From CALKCV01 sp964609515 (GTDB lineage Bacteria; Cyanobacteriota; Cyanobacteriia; Cyanobacteriales; Microcoleaceae): a stretch of DNA of 14,396 bases. Positions 1 to 7,505 of this stretch are shown here, piece after piece. Both the position numbers and the translations under genes were made by a program. Where the stretch lies: the NCBI GenBank assembly GCA_964609515.1, contig CAZSTZ010000187.1, positions 1 through 14,396 on the forward strand. The letters run 5' to 3'. Each line of letters starts with the position of its first letter. The first letter of the stretch is position 1. The notes under the pieces are model-generated. The model saw only the letters and a list, made by a program, of their open reading frames with translations, had not been told where the DNA came from and made no database searches.

Positions 1-635
1 AGCTTCTGGGTTAGTTTCTGATTTTCTCGTTCCGTTTCTGCCTTGAGACTTTGAGCGAAACTCTCCTGTTGGGAAAGTACCTCCGTCAGTTTTTGTACTT
101 CGCGATCGCTTTTTTGCTCGAAGCTTTGAGCGTCTGCTTTTACTCGAACCAGCTTTTCCGTCAGTTCCTCCATATGGCTTTGAGTTCGTTCTTTCAAACT
201 TTGGACCAGAGTTTCCGCTCCCATGAGACGCTGACTGAGAGCATCTACCCTCCCCAGAACCGGCATTAAAGCTTGCAAGTCGCAGGTCAGGGGAGCGATC
301 GCCGCTTCTAGTTTCTGAGTTTGTTCCTCGTTTTGGGCGGCGAGTTTGTCTTCCACCAATCCCAATTGCTTCATTATCGGCTCTGGGAGAGCTTCGACTG
401 CTTGATACAGTTGGGCGATCGCCTCTTGACGTTCTTGTTGTTGTAGCCTTTGCACCCGAGTTCTGTTTGCCGCTTCCAGAAATATAGTTGCCGTCAGCGG
501 TGGCGCTACATAGATAGCTGTTTCCAAGATAAAACTCGCTACCGTCCCAGCTACCGAACCTGCCATACAGACATATTCTGTTATCTCAAGCCAGTGGAAC
601 TTGTTATTAGTATTAGTTGGTTTTTGTCTTTCCAT
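1..635 (-). CDS. Coiled-coil protein with hydrophobic N-terminus (partial, runs off left edge)
   Basis: I do not recognise a named family. Reading leftwards from ATG at 633-635, 211 codons stay open to the window edge, so the C-terminus is missing. The start is supported by AGAAGG (minus strand of 641-646), five bases upstream. Residues 1-16 are polar. Residues about 17-55 are hydrophobic (EYVCMAGSVAGTVASFILE, then IYVAPPLTATIFLEA) and could form a membrane hairpin. From about residue 56 the protein is rich in Gln, Glu, Lys and Leu and reads as a long coiled coil (RLQQQERQEAIAQLYQ; LKERTQSHMEELTEKL). It lies 206 bp downstream of the WD40 gene on the same strand, so the two may be co-transcribed. 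A membrane-anchored scaffold is my inference only; no catalytic motif is visible. Confidence 0.8.
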   Translation of the reverse strand, partial: MERQKPTNTNNKFHWLEITEYVCMAGSVAGTVASFILETAIYVAPPLTATIFLEAANRTRVQRLQQQERQEAIAQLYQAVEALPEPIMKQLGLVEDKLAAQNEEQTQKLEAAIAPLTCDLQALMPVLGRVDALSQRLMGAETLVQSLKERTQSHMEELTEKLVRVKADAQSFEQKSDREVQKLTEVLSQQESFAQSLKAETERENQKLTQK

Positions 636-774
636 TTTTACCTTCTGTTTTCGGTAAATTTATATAAAAAGTGAGGTAATAAAGTTAACTCGCTCTCCGC
701 TAGTCTTCCCATCTTACCCCAACCCTATTTTCATTATTTAACATAGATACTTGCAAAATACAAGTTTTTTTTCT

Positions 775-788
775 GGGGAATGGGGAAT
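775..788. repeat. Two-copy heptamer repeat GGGGAAT
   Basis: Two tandem GGGGAAT units lie in the 206-bp gap between the WD40 stop and the coiled-coil start. The same heptamer, as ATTCCCC/ATTCCCA on the plus strand, recurs at 4173-4200 and about 5317-5329, and a related GTTCCCC tract lies at 12817-12843. I see no gene, RNA or convincing terminator in the rest of 636-841. Confidence 0.6.
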
Positions 789-841
789 GGCGAACGATCC
801 CTCCCCAGACGCATTCCCCACCCGAACCTACTCTGCCTTTT

Positions 842-2356
842 TCAGTCAGCCCTAGATAAACCCAGTTGCCAAATTGAGACCCCATCCTCCTTGCTACAAG
901 TCACTAAAGTTTGACCGTCGTTGCTAAAAGTTAGGGGAGAGCCACCGGTAAATTCGCGCAAAAATTCCCCCTTCGGCAGATGCCAGAGTTTAACGCTATT
1001 GTTAGCAGTAGCGCTAGCTAAGAGGTTTTCCTTGGGGGAGATGGCAAGGGCAGAGATGGGGGCCGTGTCGGTAGCGATCGCCTTCAGGAGAGTGTGAGTC
1101 GGCCAATGCCAGAATTGAAGACAGCCGATAGTATCTCCACTAATTAATAATTTGTCGTGGGCGGTAAATACTAGAGATGTTGCCCAAGAGTCTAGTAGGA
1201 GCAAGATAGGGTATTGATAGCTGTCTAGTTTCCCAACTCTAATAGTTTTATCGGCACTACCGCTGGCAAGAGTTTTTCCATCTTTAGCCAAGGTTAAACT
1301 AAAAATAGTATCTTGATGCTCTGTCAAAGTGCGCTTGAGTCGGGCAGTTTTAAGCTCCCAGACTTTGATAGTTTTGTCAGAGCTGGCAGTTATTAGATTG
1401 ACTCCATCGCAAACAATACAACTAACCAAACCTTGATGGGCGCTAAAGCTCTGCAATAAGTTTTTAGTTTTCAGCTCCCAAATAGCGATATTTCCTTTAG
1501 CATCCCCGGCAATAAGTTTAGTGCCGTCGGGAGTAATAGCTAAGGCGTCTATCCCGTGGGAACCAGCAAAAAAAGTGTAAAAATTGCGTCCGGTGTGGGG
1601 GTGGTAAAGCCGAACTTGACCGTTATTCGTGCTTTGGGCGAGGGTTTCACCGTCTGGAGAGAGGACTAAAGATGCGATCGCCTTGTTTCGAGCTGGGATA
1701 GTTTGCTTTAACTGCAATTTGACCTCAAGGGACGGTTGCTTTGTCGCTACCGGGGTTCGAGCTTGAGGCTTAGGGGACTGATGCCAATTTTGATTTTTCC
1801 CCCAGAGGAAATAACTGGAAACTTTAGGAAGCGGTTTCTTTTGTTTGTCCTTATGAGCCTTGAGCTTGGCTAGTTCTTTTTCTACTTCCAGACCGACAAA
1901 CTTTTGCCCTAACTCGTACTCTGCGGTAATGTCGGCGATCGCCTGAGCGTTAGCATAAGATTTAGTAGCATTGTGACTCCTTAAAACCATTTTAGCGATG
2001 CCGTAAACACCGAGTCCGACTATTCCCCCCATGCCCGCCATCGTACTCATGCCGATATCGAAAGCAGTGCCACCAATACCGACTCCCACGCCGCCGACTG
2101 CTCCATAAGTGGCAATGCCCCCAAGAGTTCCCGCACCCAAAGCAGCGATCGCGGTGGCATCCCTGTCTTGGATGGCGGCGATGGTTCCCGATAATGCACC
2201 GCCTGCGATCGCTCCTGCGGTGACGAGGGGAGCGGCACCTATACTCATGCCGCCGAAACCGCCGACCAACCCGACGCTGCCGTAGGTGGCTGAAATACTG
2301 CCCCCCGCTACGGCACCGCTGCCCATAAATAAAACGCTAGTGTTGTTAGTATCCAT
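842..2356 (-). CDS. WD40 repeat beta-propeller protein with glycine-rich hydrophobic N-terminal domain
   Basis: A 504-residue protein in three parts. Residues about 8-120 are extremely Gly/Ala-rich and hydrophobic (GSGAVAGGSISATYGSVGLV and similar), resembling glycine-zipper membrane segments. Residues about 121-215 are a charged linker with a short predicted helix (GLEVEKELAKLKAHK). Residues about 224-500 contain seven WD40-like blades. Each has the pattern hydrophobic - SPDG - LAS - D.TI.VW, for example ITPDGTKLIAGDAKGNIAIW near 274-293 and LASGSADKTIRV near 363-374. Seven blades would close a complete propeller, a protein-interaction platform. No enzymatic motif is seen. The start has no obvious ribosome-binding site. 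It lies between miaB and the coiled-coil gene on the same strand. The WD40 assignment is firm; membrane insertion and partners are inference. Confidence 0.9.
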   Translation of the reverse strand: MDTNNTSVLFMGSGAVAGGSISATYGSVGLVGGFGGMSIGAAPLVTAGAIAGGALSGTIAAIQDRDATAIAALGAGTLGGIATYGAVGGVGVGIGGTAFDIGMSTMAGMGGIVGLGVYGIAKMVLRSHNATKSYANAQAIADITAEYELGQKFVGLEVEKELAKLKAHKDKQKKPLPKVSSYFLWGKNQNWHQSPKPQARTPVATKQPSLEVKLQLKQTIPARNKAIASLVLSPDGETLAQSTNNGQVRLYHPHTGRNFYTFFAGSHGIDALAITPDGTKLIAGDAKGNIAIWELKTKNLLQSFSAHQGLVSCIVCDGVNLITASSDKTIKVWELKTARLKRTLTEHQDTIFSLTLAKDGKTLASGSADKTIRVGKLDSYQYPILLLLDSWATSLVFTAHDKLLISGDTIGCLQFWHWPTHTLLKAIATDTAPISALAISPKENLLASATANNSVKLWHLPKGEFLREFTGGSPLTFSNDGQTLVTCSKEDGVSIWQLGLSRAD

Positions 2357-2387
2357 ATTTTCAAGTTACTGGTTCGAGTTGACGCGG

Positions 2388-2408
2388 GAACGGGCATCTT
2401 GCCCGTTC
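2388..2408. repeat. Perfect 8-bp stem hairpin between miaB and the WD40 gene
   Basis: GAACGGGC at 2388-2395 and GCCCGTTC at 2401-2408 form a perfect 8-bp stem around a 5-base loop. It lies 24 bases beyond the miaB stop and could weaken read-through into the WD40 gene. No T-run follows on either strand, so I do not call it a rho-independent terminator. It may be a copy of a dispersed palindrome. Confidence 0.55.
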
Positions 2409-2432
2409 TACGGAAAATAAGGTTTGGGAAAA

Positions 2433-3773
2433 CTATAGCAGATTGCCCGTCAAACTAAACCCTCGGGCTTCAGTAATTTGGACCTTGACTAATTTACCCC
2501 TCAACTCGTCGATACTGCCATTCAAGAAAGTCAGGCGGTTGCCGCGAGTCCTGCCCATGACCTGGGCGGGGTTTTTGGGGTTGAGGTCTTCTACCAATAC
2601 TTCTTCGGTTCGACCCAGATAGCGTCGCGATCGCTCCCCTGCCTTAACTCCCACCAAGCGATTTAACCTTTGGAGGCGATCGGCCTTCACCTCCTCGCTC
2701 AATTGGTCGGACCAGAAAGCAGCGGGAGTTCCCGGACGCGGAGAATAGGCCGCAGTATTCAACTGGTCGAAACCGATATCTTCCACCAACTCCAAAGTTT
2801 TCTGGAACTGTTCCTCCGTTTCTCCAGGAAAACCGACGATGGCATCGGCGCTAATAGAAGCATCGGGCAAGATTGCCCTAATTTTATCGATAATCCGACG
2901 ATATTTTTCTGCCGTATATCCCCGAGCCATCGCCTTTAAAATATCGTTATCCCCAGATTGAAAAGGAATGTGAAAATGCTCGCATACTTTTGGTAACTCC
3001 GCGCAGGCACTAATGAGGCGATCGGTAAAATAACGGGGGTGACTCGTAGCAAAGCGAATCCGTTCGATACCCTCCACCTCGGCAACCCGATATAACAAAT
3101 CTGTAAAAGTGTGCAAGTGACGGCCTTCTGGAGTAGTTCCCGGCAAATCCCGTCCGTAAGCATCGATATTTTGCCCCAGTAAAGTTACCTCTTTATAACC
3201 CTGTCGTGCCAGTTCTTCCATCTCGGCGCGGATAGCTTCTGGAGTGCGGGACTGTTCCACCCCGCGCACGTTAGGTACGACGCAATAAGTACAGCGTTCG
3301 TTACAGCCGTAGATTACGTTTACCCAAGCAGTCACTTTACTATCCCGACGGGGTTTAGCGATATCTTCGGGAATATATGTTTCTTCGGTGGCGACAACTT
3401 GAGAACCGTTGAAGACTTGTTCGAGCAAATGTGGGAGGCGGTTAGCGTGTTGCGGGCCCATAACTAAATCTAGTTCTGGCACTCTTCGCAATAAAGCTTC
3501 TCCTTCCTGTTGCGCCACGCAGCCGGCTACGATGAGGGTTAAATCTGGTTGTTCGTGTTTGCGTTTTGCTTGTCTGCCGAGATAGGAATAAACTTTTTGT
3601 TCGGCATTATCGCGGATGCTGCAAGTGTTATAGAGGATGAGGTTGGCATCGTCGGGCTCTTCGGTGAAGACAAAGCCCATGTCGTCTAGGATGCCTGCCA
3701 TTCTTTCCGAGTCCGCTTTGTTCATCTGACAGCCGAAAGTGGTAACGTGATAGCGACGGGGTGTTGCAGTCAT
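2433..3773 (-). CDS. miaB: tRNA-2-methylthio-N6-dimethylallyladenosine synthase MiaB
   Basis: MiaB is a radical-SAM methylthiotransferase that converts i6A37 to ms2i6A37 in tRNAs reading UNN codons. The 446-residue length is normal for the family. The N-terminal UPF0004 domain starts with TTFGCQMNKADSERM and supplies three cluster-binding cysteines, C15, C51 (YNTCSIRDNAEQK) and C85 (VAGCVAQQEG). The radical-SAM CxxxCxxC motif is C157, C161, C164 (YGCNERCTYCVVP). Further family marks are TLLGQNIDAYG near 197-207, the HIPFQSGD stretch near 268-275 and DAIVGFPGETE near 310-320. Residues about 380-446 form the TRAM RNA-binding domain. The start ATG at 3771-3773 precedes the typical MiaB opening; no clear Shine-Dalgarno sequence is seen. 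The presence of the i6A motif CSIRDNAEQK argues for MiaB rather than RimO or MtaB. Confidence 0.97.
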   Translation of the reverse strand: MTATPRRYHVTTFGCQMNKADSERMAGILDDMGFVFTEEPDDANLILYNTCSIRDNAEQKVYSYLGRQAKRKHEQPDLTLIVAGCVAQQEGEALLRRVPELDLVMGPQHANRLPHLLEQVFNGSQVVATEETYIPEDIAKPRRDSKVTAWVNVIYGCNERCTYCVVPNVRGVEQSRTPEAIRAEMEELARQGYKEVTLLGQNIDAYGRDLPGTTPEGRHLHTFTDLLYRVAEVEGIERIRFATSHPRYFTDRLISACAELPKVCEHFHIPFQSGDNDILKAMARGYTAEKYRRIIDKIRAILPDASISADAIVGFPGETEEQFQKTLELVEDIGFDQLNTAAYSPRPGTPAAFWSDQLSEEVKADRLQRLNRLVGVKAGERSRRYLGRTEEVLVEDLNPKNPAQVMGRTRGNRLTFLNGSIDELRGKLVKVQITEARGFSLTGNLL

Positions 3774-3820
3774 GGTCGGTCTAAAAGGGGATAAAAATGA
3801 GCGTTTTCTAAGAATTTATC

Positions 3821-3826
3821 ATTATA
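3821..3826 (-). promoter_or_regulatory. Candidate -10 box for miaB
   Basis: On the minus strand these bases read TATAAT, about 48 bases upstream of the miaB start. No recognisable -35 hexamer lies 16-18 bases further upstream, so this is only a candidate. Confidence 0.3.
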
Positions 3827-3851
3827 TCATATTTTTTCCTCCCCCTTTTTT

Positions 3852-3869
3852 TCATACTCATACTCATAC
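3852..3869. repeat. Three tandem TCATAC hexamers
   Basis: TCATAC is repeated three times without mismatch, at 3852-3857, 3858-3863 and 3864-3869. Confidence 0.8.
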
Positions 3870-3878
3870 TTTTAAGTT

Positions 3879-3906
3879 AATTGTCAATTGTCAGTTGTTA
3901 ATTGTC
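3879..3906. repeat. Heptamer repeat AATTGTC, four units
   Basis: Units at 3879-3885 and 3886-3892 are AATTGTC, the third is AGTTGTT (3893-3899) and the fourth is AATTGTC again (3900-3906). This is the heptameric short-tandem-repeat type known from filamentous cyanobacteria. Confidence 0.75.
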
Positions 3907-3946
3907 AACTAGAGAGCCGGTCAAGTATTCTCAGAAACGTATCTCA

Positions 3947-3978
3947 GAAACCCGGTTTTGCCGAAATTACCGGGTTTC
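3947..3978. repeat. GAAACCCGGT inverted-repeat hairpin
   Basis: GAAACCCGGT (3947-3956) and ACCGGGTTTC (3969-3978) pair over 10 bp around a 12-base loop. A related stem, GAAACCGGG/CCCGGTTTC, occurs inside both 92-bp repeats at 12004-12095 and 12546-12637. A degenerate half (GAAACCCAGTTTTTGGC) begins at 4141. It appears to be a dispersed palindromic repeat. Confidence 0.7.
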
Positions 3979-4172
3979 ACAGGCCGGCAGATGGCGCAGT
4001 TTTTTTATTGCATCTCGGAAAGCAACAGCGATATCCTAGTATATGGACTCTTTAGGATCGCCCACCTTTAAATCCTACGAAAAACTAACTAGACGACTAG
4101 GAATTTCTGATTAACAGCCAAGAATAAAGAATGGAATTAAGAAACCCAGTTTTTGGCAAAAACCGCAAAGTC

Positions 4173-4200
4173 ATTCCCCATTCCCAATTCCTCATTCCCA
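4173..4200. repeat. Heptamer repeat ATTCCCC/ATTCCCA ahead of the cyclase gene
   Basis: Four consecutive heptamers (ATTCCCC, ATTCCCA, ATTCCTC, ATTCCCA) end 13 bases before the cyclase start codon. They occupy the place where a Shine-Dalgarno sequence would be expected shortly afterwards; none is visible. Confidence 0.7.
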
Positions 4201-4213
4201 ATTTCAGAATAAT

Positions 4214-5311
4214 ATGAAAAGACTAACTTACATCAGTAAATTTTCTCGTCCCCTGTCTCGCGAAGAAGTGGAGAGCATCGGCGCAGTTTCCAGCCGCAAC
4301 AACCAGAAAGTTAACATAACCGGCATTTTGTTATGTTCTGGCGGCATCTTTTTTCAAATCCTGGAAGGAGAGGAAGAAGTAGTGGAACCTTTATACGAAA
4401 AAATCTTAAAAGACGACAGACATAAAGATATTTTTTGTCTGAAAAACGAACCAAATATTTCAGAAAGACAGTTTCCCGACTGGTCGATGAAAACTTTTAT
4501 CCTCGACGAAAATACAGATTTATTAATTCTGGCAATAAAAAGTCTCTTGCAAACCTTAAGTACCTCCCAATTAATTCTGGCAAAATATACTCAGCCAACC
4601 ATTTTAGAAATTATCAAAAGCGGGATTAATCCTTTAAAAGTAGCTCCTCAATTAGTTGAAAAAATTATCATGTTTTGCGATATTTGCTCTTTTTCAACTC
4701 TAAGCGAAAAACTGCCCCCAGAAGACGTGGTTTTCTTATTAAATGAATTTTTTAGCACTTGTACGGAGATAATTACTGCCAGAGGAGGAGAAGTAACAAA
4801 ATTTATGGGAGATTGCGCAATGGCATATTTTGATGGCGATCGCGCCGACGATGCCATCCAAGCAAGTCTGGATATTTTAACAGAAATGGAAAACTTAAGA
4901 AAATCTGCCCCAGAAGGTAACTCCCTTCGAGTTCTCTACGCTGGCATCGGTTTGGCAAAGGGAAAAGTAATTGAAGGCAACATCGGTTCGACCATAAAAA
5001 AGGATTACACTATTATTGGGGATGCCGTTAACGTAGCTTCTAGGTTAGAAGCTTTAACCCGAAAAGTATCTCGGTCTTTGGTGTTAGAATCCGACGTAAA
5101 AAACAGCGCCAAAGTAGATTGGAATTTTGTCTCTTTGGGGGAGTTTAATCTCAAAGGAAAAGAAAAATCGACGGTAGTTTATTCTTTAGACAATGCCCTA
5201 ACTACTTTAAGAATTGACGAACTCAAACTCGCCATTTCTCTGAGTAATTATTTGATAAATTTATCGGCAGCAGATCGGTTTTGTCAAAAAAATCGACTAG
5301 AGAAGGTCTAA
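4214..5311 (+). CDS. Photoactivated adenylate cyclase: BLUF domain fused to class III cyclase (OaPAC-like)
   Basis: Residues 1 to about 95 are a BLUF domain, the FAD-binding blue-light sensor. The key residues are Y6, N30, Q48 (FFQILEGE), W90 and M92, and the RH and FPDWSM motifs are present. Residues about 100-145 match the linker helix region. Residues about 148-300 are a class III nucleotidyl cyclase domain. Metal-binding aspartates are D156 (FCDICSFS) and D200 (VTKFMGD). K196 and T266 fit ATP rather than GTP selection, and N273 and R277 (DAVNVASRLE) are the transition-state pair. From memory, length (365) and residue positions agree almost exactly with OaPAC of Oscillatoria acuminata (366). 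The expected reaction is ATP to cAMP plus pyrophosphate, raised by blue light, in the cytoplasm. The start is the standard MKRLTYIS of the BLUF family. Its stop overlaps the convergent kinase stop. Confidence 0.95.
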   Translation: MKRLTYISKFSRPLSREEVESIGAVSSRNNQKVNITGILLCSGGIFFQILEGEEEVVEPLYEKILKDDRHKDIFCLKNEPNISERQFPDWSMKTFILDENTDLLILAIKSLLQTLSTSQLILAKYTQPTILEIIKSGINPLKVAPQLVEKIIMFCDICSFSTLSEKLPPEDVVFLLNEFFSTCTEIITARGGEVTKFMGDCAMAYFDGDRADDAIQASLDILTEMENLRKSAPEGNSLRVLYAGIGLAKGKVIEGNIGSTIKKDYTIIGDAVNVASRLEALTRKVSRSLVLESDVKNSAKVDWNFVSLGEFNLKGKEKSTVVYSLDNALTTLRIDELKLAISLSNYLINLSAADRFCQKNRLEKV

Positions 5312-7127
5312 GGTAATTCCCCATTCCCAATGGGAATCGAAATCTTAAATTTAGTCCCCGCACCGCTATGGGAAATACATTCGAGCTTGCCCTTGTGTTT
5401 TTCTACTACTATATGGTAAGCAATTGACAGCCCCAAACCAGTACCCTTGCCCACCGGTTTTGTGGTAAAGAAGGGGTCGAATAACCTTTGTTGGACCGAC
5501 TCCGGTATGCCTGGCCCGTTGTCGGCAATTTCAACAACGGCTTGGCCATTGTTGCTGATTCGAGTTTTAATCCAAATTGTAGGACCGCCATTATCGGGGC
5601 TTGCAATGGCGGGCTCCATCGCCCACCATTCTTCTAAAGCATCGATCGCGTTAGCTATCAGATTCATAAACACTTGGTTAAGCTGACTGGCATAACACTC
5701 CAACTTGGGCAAGTTCCCGTATTCTTTGATAACCTTAATTTCGGGATTGTTACCGTTTGCTTTTAGTCGGCTTTGCAGAATTACTAAAGTACTTTCGATG
5801 CCGGAGTGGATATCTACTTCTTTTGCCTCTGCCTCGTCCAAACGAGAAAAGTTGCGCAAAGAAAGAACGATCTCCCGGAGCCGGTTCGCCCCTAACTTCA
5901 TCGAACCGACCATTTGCGGCAAATCTTCGATGAGGAAATCTAAATCTAACTCTTCTGCTGTAGTTTCGATCTCTGGCAGGGGGGGATCGTAGTGCAACAT
6001 ATACAGTTGGAGAACGTGGAGCAGATTTTGAATGTATTCGCTGGCGTGGATGAGATTGCCGTAGATGAAGTTGACGGGATTGTTGATTTCGCGAGCACGC
6101 CCCCGCTACTAACTGTCCCAAACTCGACATTTTCTCCCCTTGAATTAGCTGGGATTGGGTTCTTTTCAGGTTTTGCAAGGTCATTTCTATTTCTAAGGCT
6201 TTTTCTCTTTGTTCTCGTTCCGATTTCCGCAGGGCTTCTTCCATGCTTCGGCGTTCCGTATCGTCGCGGACGATCGCTAATACTTCATTTTCGCCGCAAG
6301 GCACATAGCGCGCTTCGAGCCGGATGCCACTCGCGACCGCGCTCGAGCATATATTCGTGGAGTTGAGGTACTTTCATTTTCAAAGCTTCCCCCAGATAGT
6401 ACATGGTACGTTCGGCTAAGTGTTGTGAGAATACCTCAAAGATGTTTTTGCCGATAAATTCTTGGGGCGATCGCGCGTTTTTCCGCTCTTTTGCCGGGAA
6501 GTAGTCGAGAAAAATTCCCTCGCTGTTGAGGCGAAACATGACATCGGGTATGGCATCGATTAAACCCCGATTTTTCGTTTCGCTTTCTCGCTGCGCTTCT
6601 TCTGCCCGCTTGCGATCGCCGATCTCGAATCTAATGGCTAAGTAGCGATCGGGAATGCCGCGATCGTTCAAAAACGGTACTATGGTCGTATCCACCCAGT
6701 AATGGCTTCCATCTTTGGCTTTGTTCTTAACTTCCCCTTTCCAAACTTTCCCCGTTCCGATGGTCCGCCATAATTCTTGAAAAAATTCTCGGGAATGATA
6801 GTCAGACTTAATGACTCTGTGAGTTTTGCCGATTAGTTCTTCCTCACTATATTGGGATATCTCGCAAAATGTCTTGTTGACATAAGTGATGATGCCGTGG
6901 CGATCGGTTATGGCTACGATCGCCGCTTTATCTAGGGCAAATTTTAGGTCTGATAGTTCTTTGAGAGTTTCTTTGAGCTTGGTACTGATATAATTTTTTT
7001 CCGCGATCGCCTGTCCGTAAGCAGATTGTTGTTTGCGCTCCAAAACCTCCTCGCTCAACCGCTCCACTAAAGAACGAAGTTCGCGTTCTATATTATTATT
7101 GTAGTTGTCGAAATCACTGTTATTCAT
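5308..7127 (-). pseudogene. PAS-PAS sensor histidine kinase, disrupted by two frameshifts
   Basis: Three minus-strand frames together give one hybrid kinase of about 605 residues. The first (7127 to about 6320) holds an N-terminal coiled coil, PAS1 (about 60-175, with GEVKNKAKDGSHYWVDTTIVP) and most of PAS2 (about 185-270). A second frame takes over near 6317-6324 (EARYVPCGENEVLAIVRDD) with a coiled coil and the start of HisKA (GEKMSSLGQLVAG). A third takes over near 6091-6104 (EINNPVNFIYG) and continues through the ATPase domain: N-box QVFMNLIANAIDAL, G1 ADNGPGIPE, F-box PFFTTKP, G2 GKGTGLGLS. Each junction needs removal of one base, and 1820 minus 2 is divisible by three. At the H-box the corrected reading is RAREINNP where VAHEINNP is expected, so the phospho-accepting His is Arg. 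No membrane segment or extracellular domain is seen, so it was cytosolic. Sequencing error is the alternative for the indels. Confidence 0.8.
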
Positions 7128-7505
7128 CTTCTCGATTTACCTCCACAAAAGTTGACCGTCGTTTCCTACCCTGACATTCTTTAATTCGACTGAAATAACT
7201 GCTTCCTCTTAACTAGAATAGCTTTAAACTACCCTTTACTGCCAAAATTTAACATTTAATTAATTTTTACCTGAGAAAGGTAATTTATACCTAATCGTAA
7301 TTTTTGGTTTTTTTTCCTTTGGCTCTATTAAGTTATAATGTTAAAAATCCCTGACATAAATAGAAGAAAAAAAAGTAGCTCGGGTATTATAAGCTACTGA
7401 AATCTGGAGAATTTTTAGCTATTAACTGTTCGCCTCTTCCTTTTCTGCCCAAAGTCAAGATTAACCTTGGTCTCGGAGACCGTTTAATTTTAGATTAACT
7501 GAAAA
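7128..7505. other. AT-rich intergenic region upstream of the kinase gene
   Basis: It holds the terminator of the reductase gene (7367-7398) and, left of it, the probable kinase promoter region. TATAA-like stretches occur there, but no pair of hexamers is convincing. A small palindrome GGTCTCGGAGACC lies near 7471-7483. No ORF or RNA gene was recognised. Confidence 0.5.
7367..7398 (-). terminator. Rho-independent terminator after the reductase gene
   Basis: On the minus strand AGTAGCT and AGCTACT (7374-7380 and 7392-7398) form a 7-bp stem with an 11-base loop. Eight T residues follow directly (complement of 7367-7374). It lies about 107 bases beyond the stop of the reductase gene. Confidence 0.65.

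Larger units (their letters stand above)
3774..4213. other. Divergent intergenic region between miaB and the photoactivated cyclase, repeat-rich
   Basis: These 440 bases separate two divergent genes and must hold both promoters. Only short repeats and one hairpin stand out: TCATAC three times (3852-3869), AATTGTC heptamers (3879-3906), a GAAACCCGGT hairpin (3947-3978) and ATTCCCC-type heptamers (4173-4200). I found no tRNA-like fold or plausible small ORF. Confidence 0.6.

Noticed and set aside
450..674. Plus-strand small frame over the coiled-coil gene start
   Set aside because: It is antisense to a frame that is open for over 200 codons with a good ribosome-binding site.
736..772. Terminator made by CTTG...CAAG followed by eight T
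   Set aside because: The stem is only about five bases and oriented for plus-strand transcription, where no gene ends.
3852..3978. CRISPR array
   Set aside because: The repeats are 6-7 bases and contiguous, with no spacers of uniform length.
5750..6304. 184-codon minus frame as an independent protein
   Set aside because: Its first about 70 codons are the middle of the kinase; after the second frameshift it turns into Arg/Ser/Pro-rich out-of-frame sequence.
5992..6366. Plus-strand open frame of 124 codons opposite the kinase
   Set aside because: It lies antisense to clear PAS/HisKA coding sequence; its hydrophobic runs mirror kinase codons.
7471..7483. Palindrome GGTCTCGGAGACC as terminator of the reductase gene
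   Set aside because: The loop is too tight and no T-run follows; the hairpin at 7374-7398 with eight T residues is much better.
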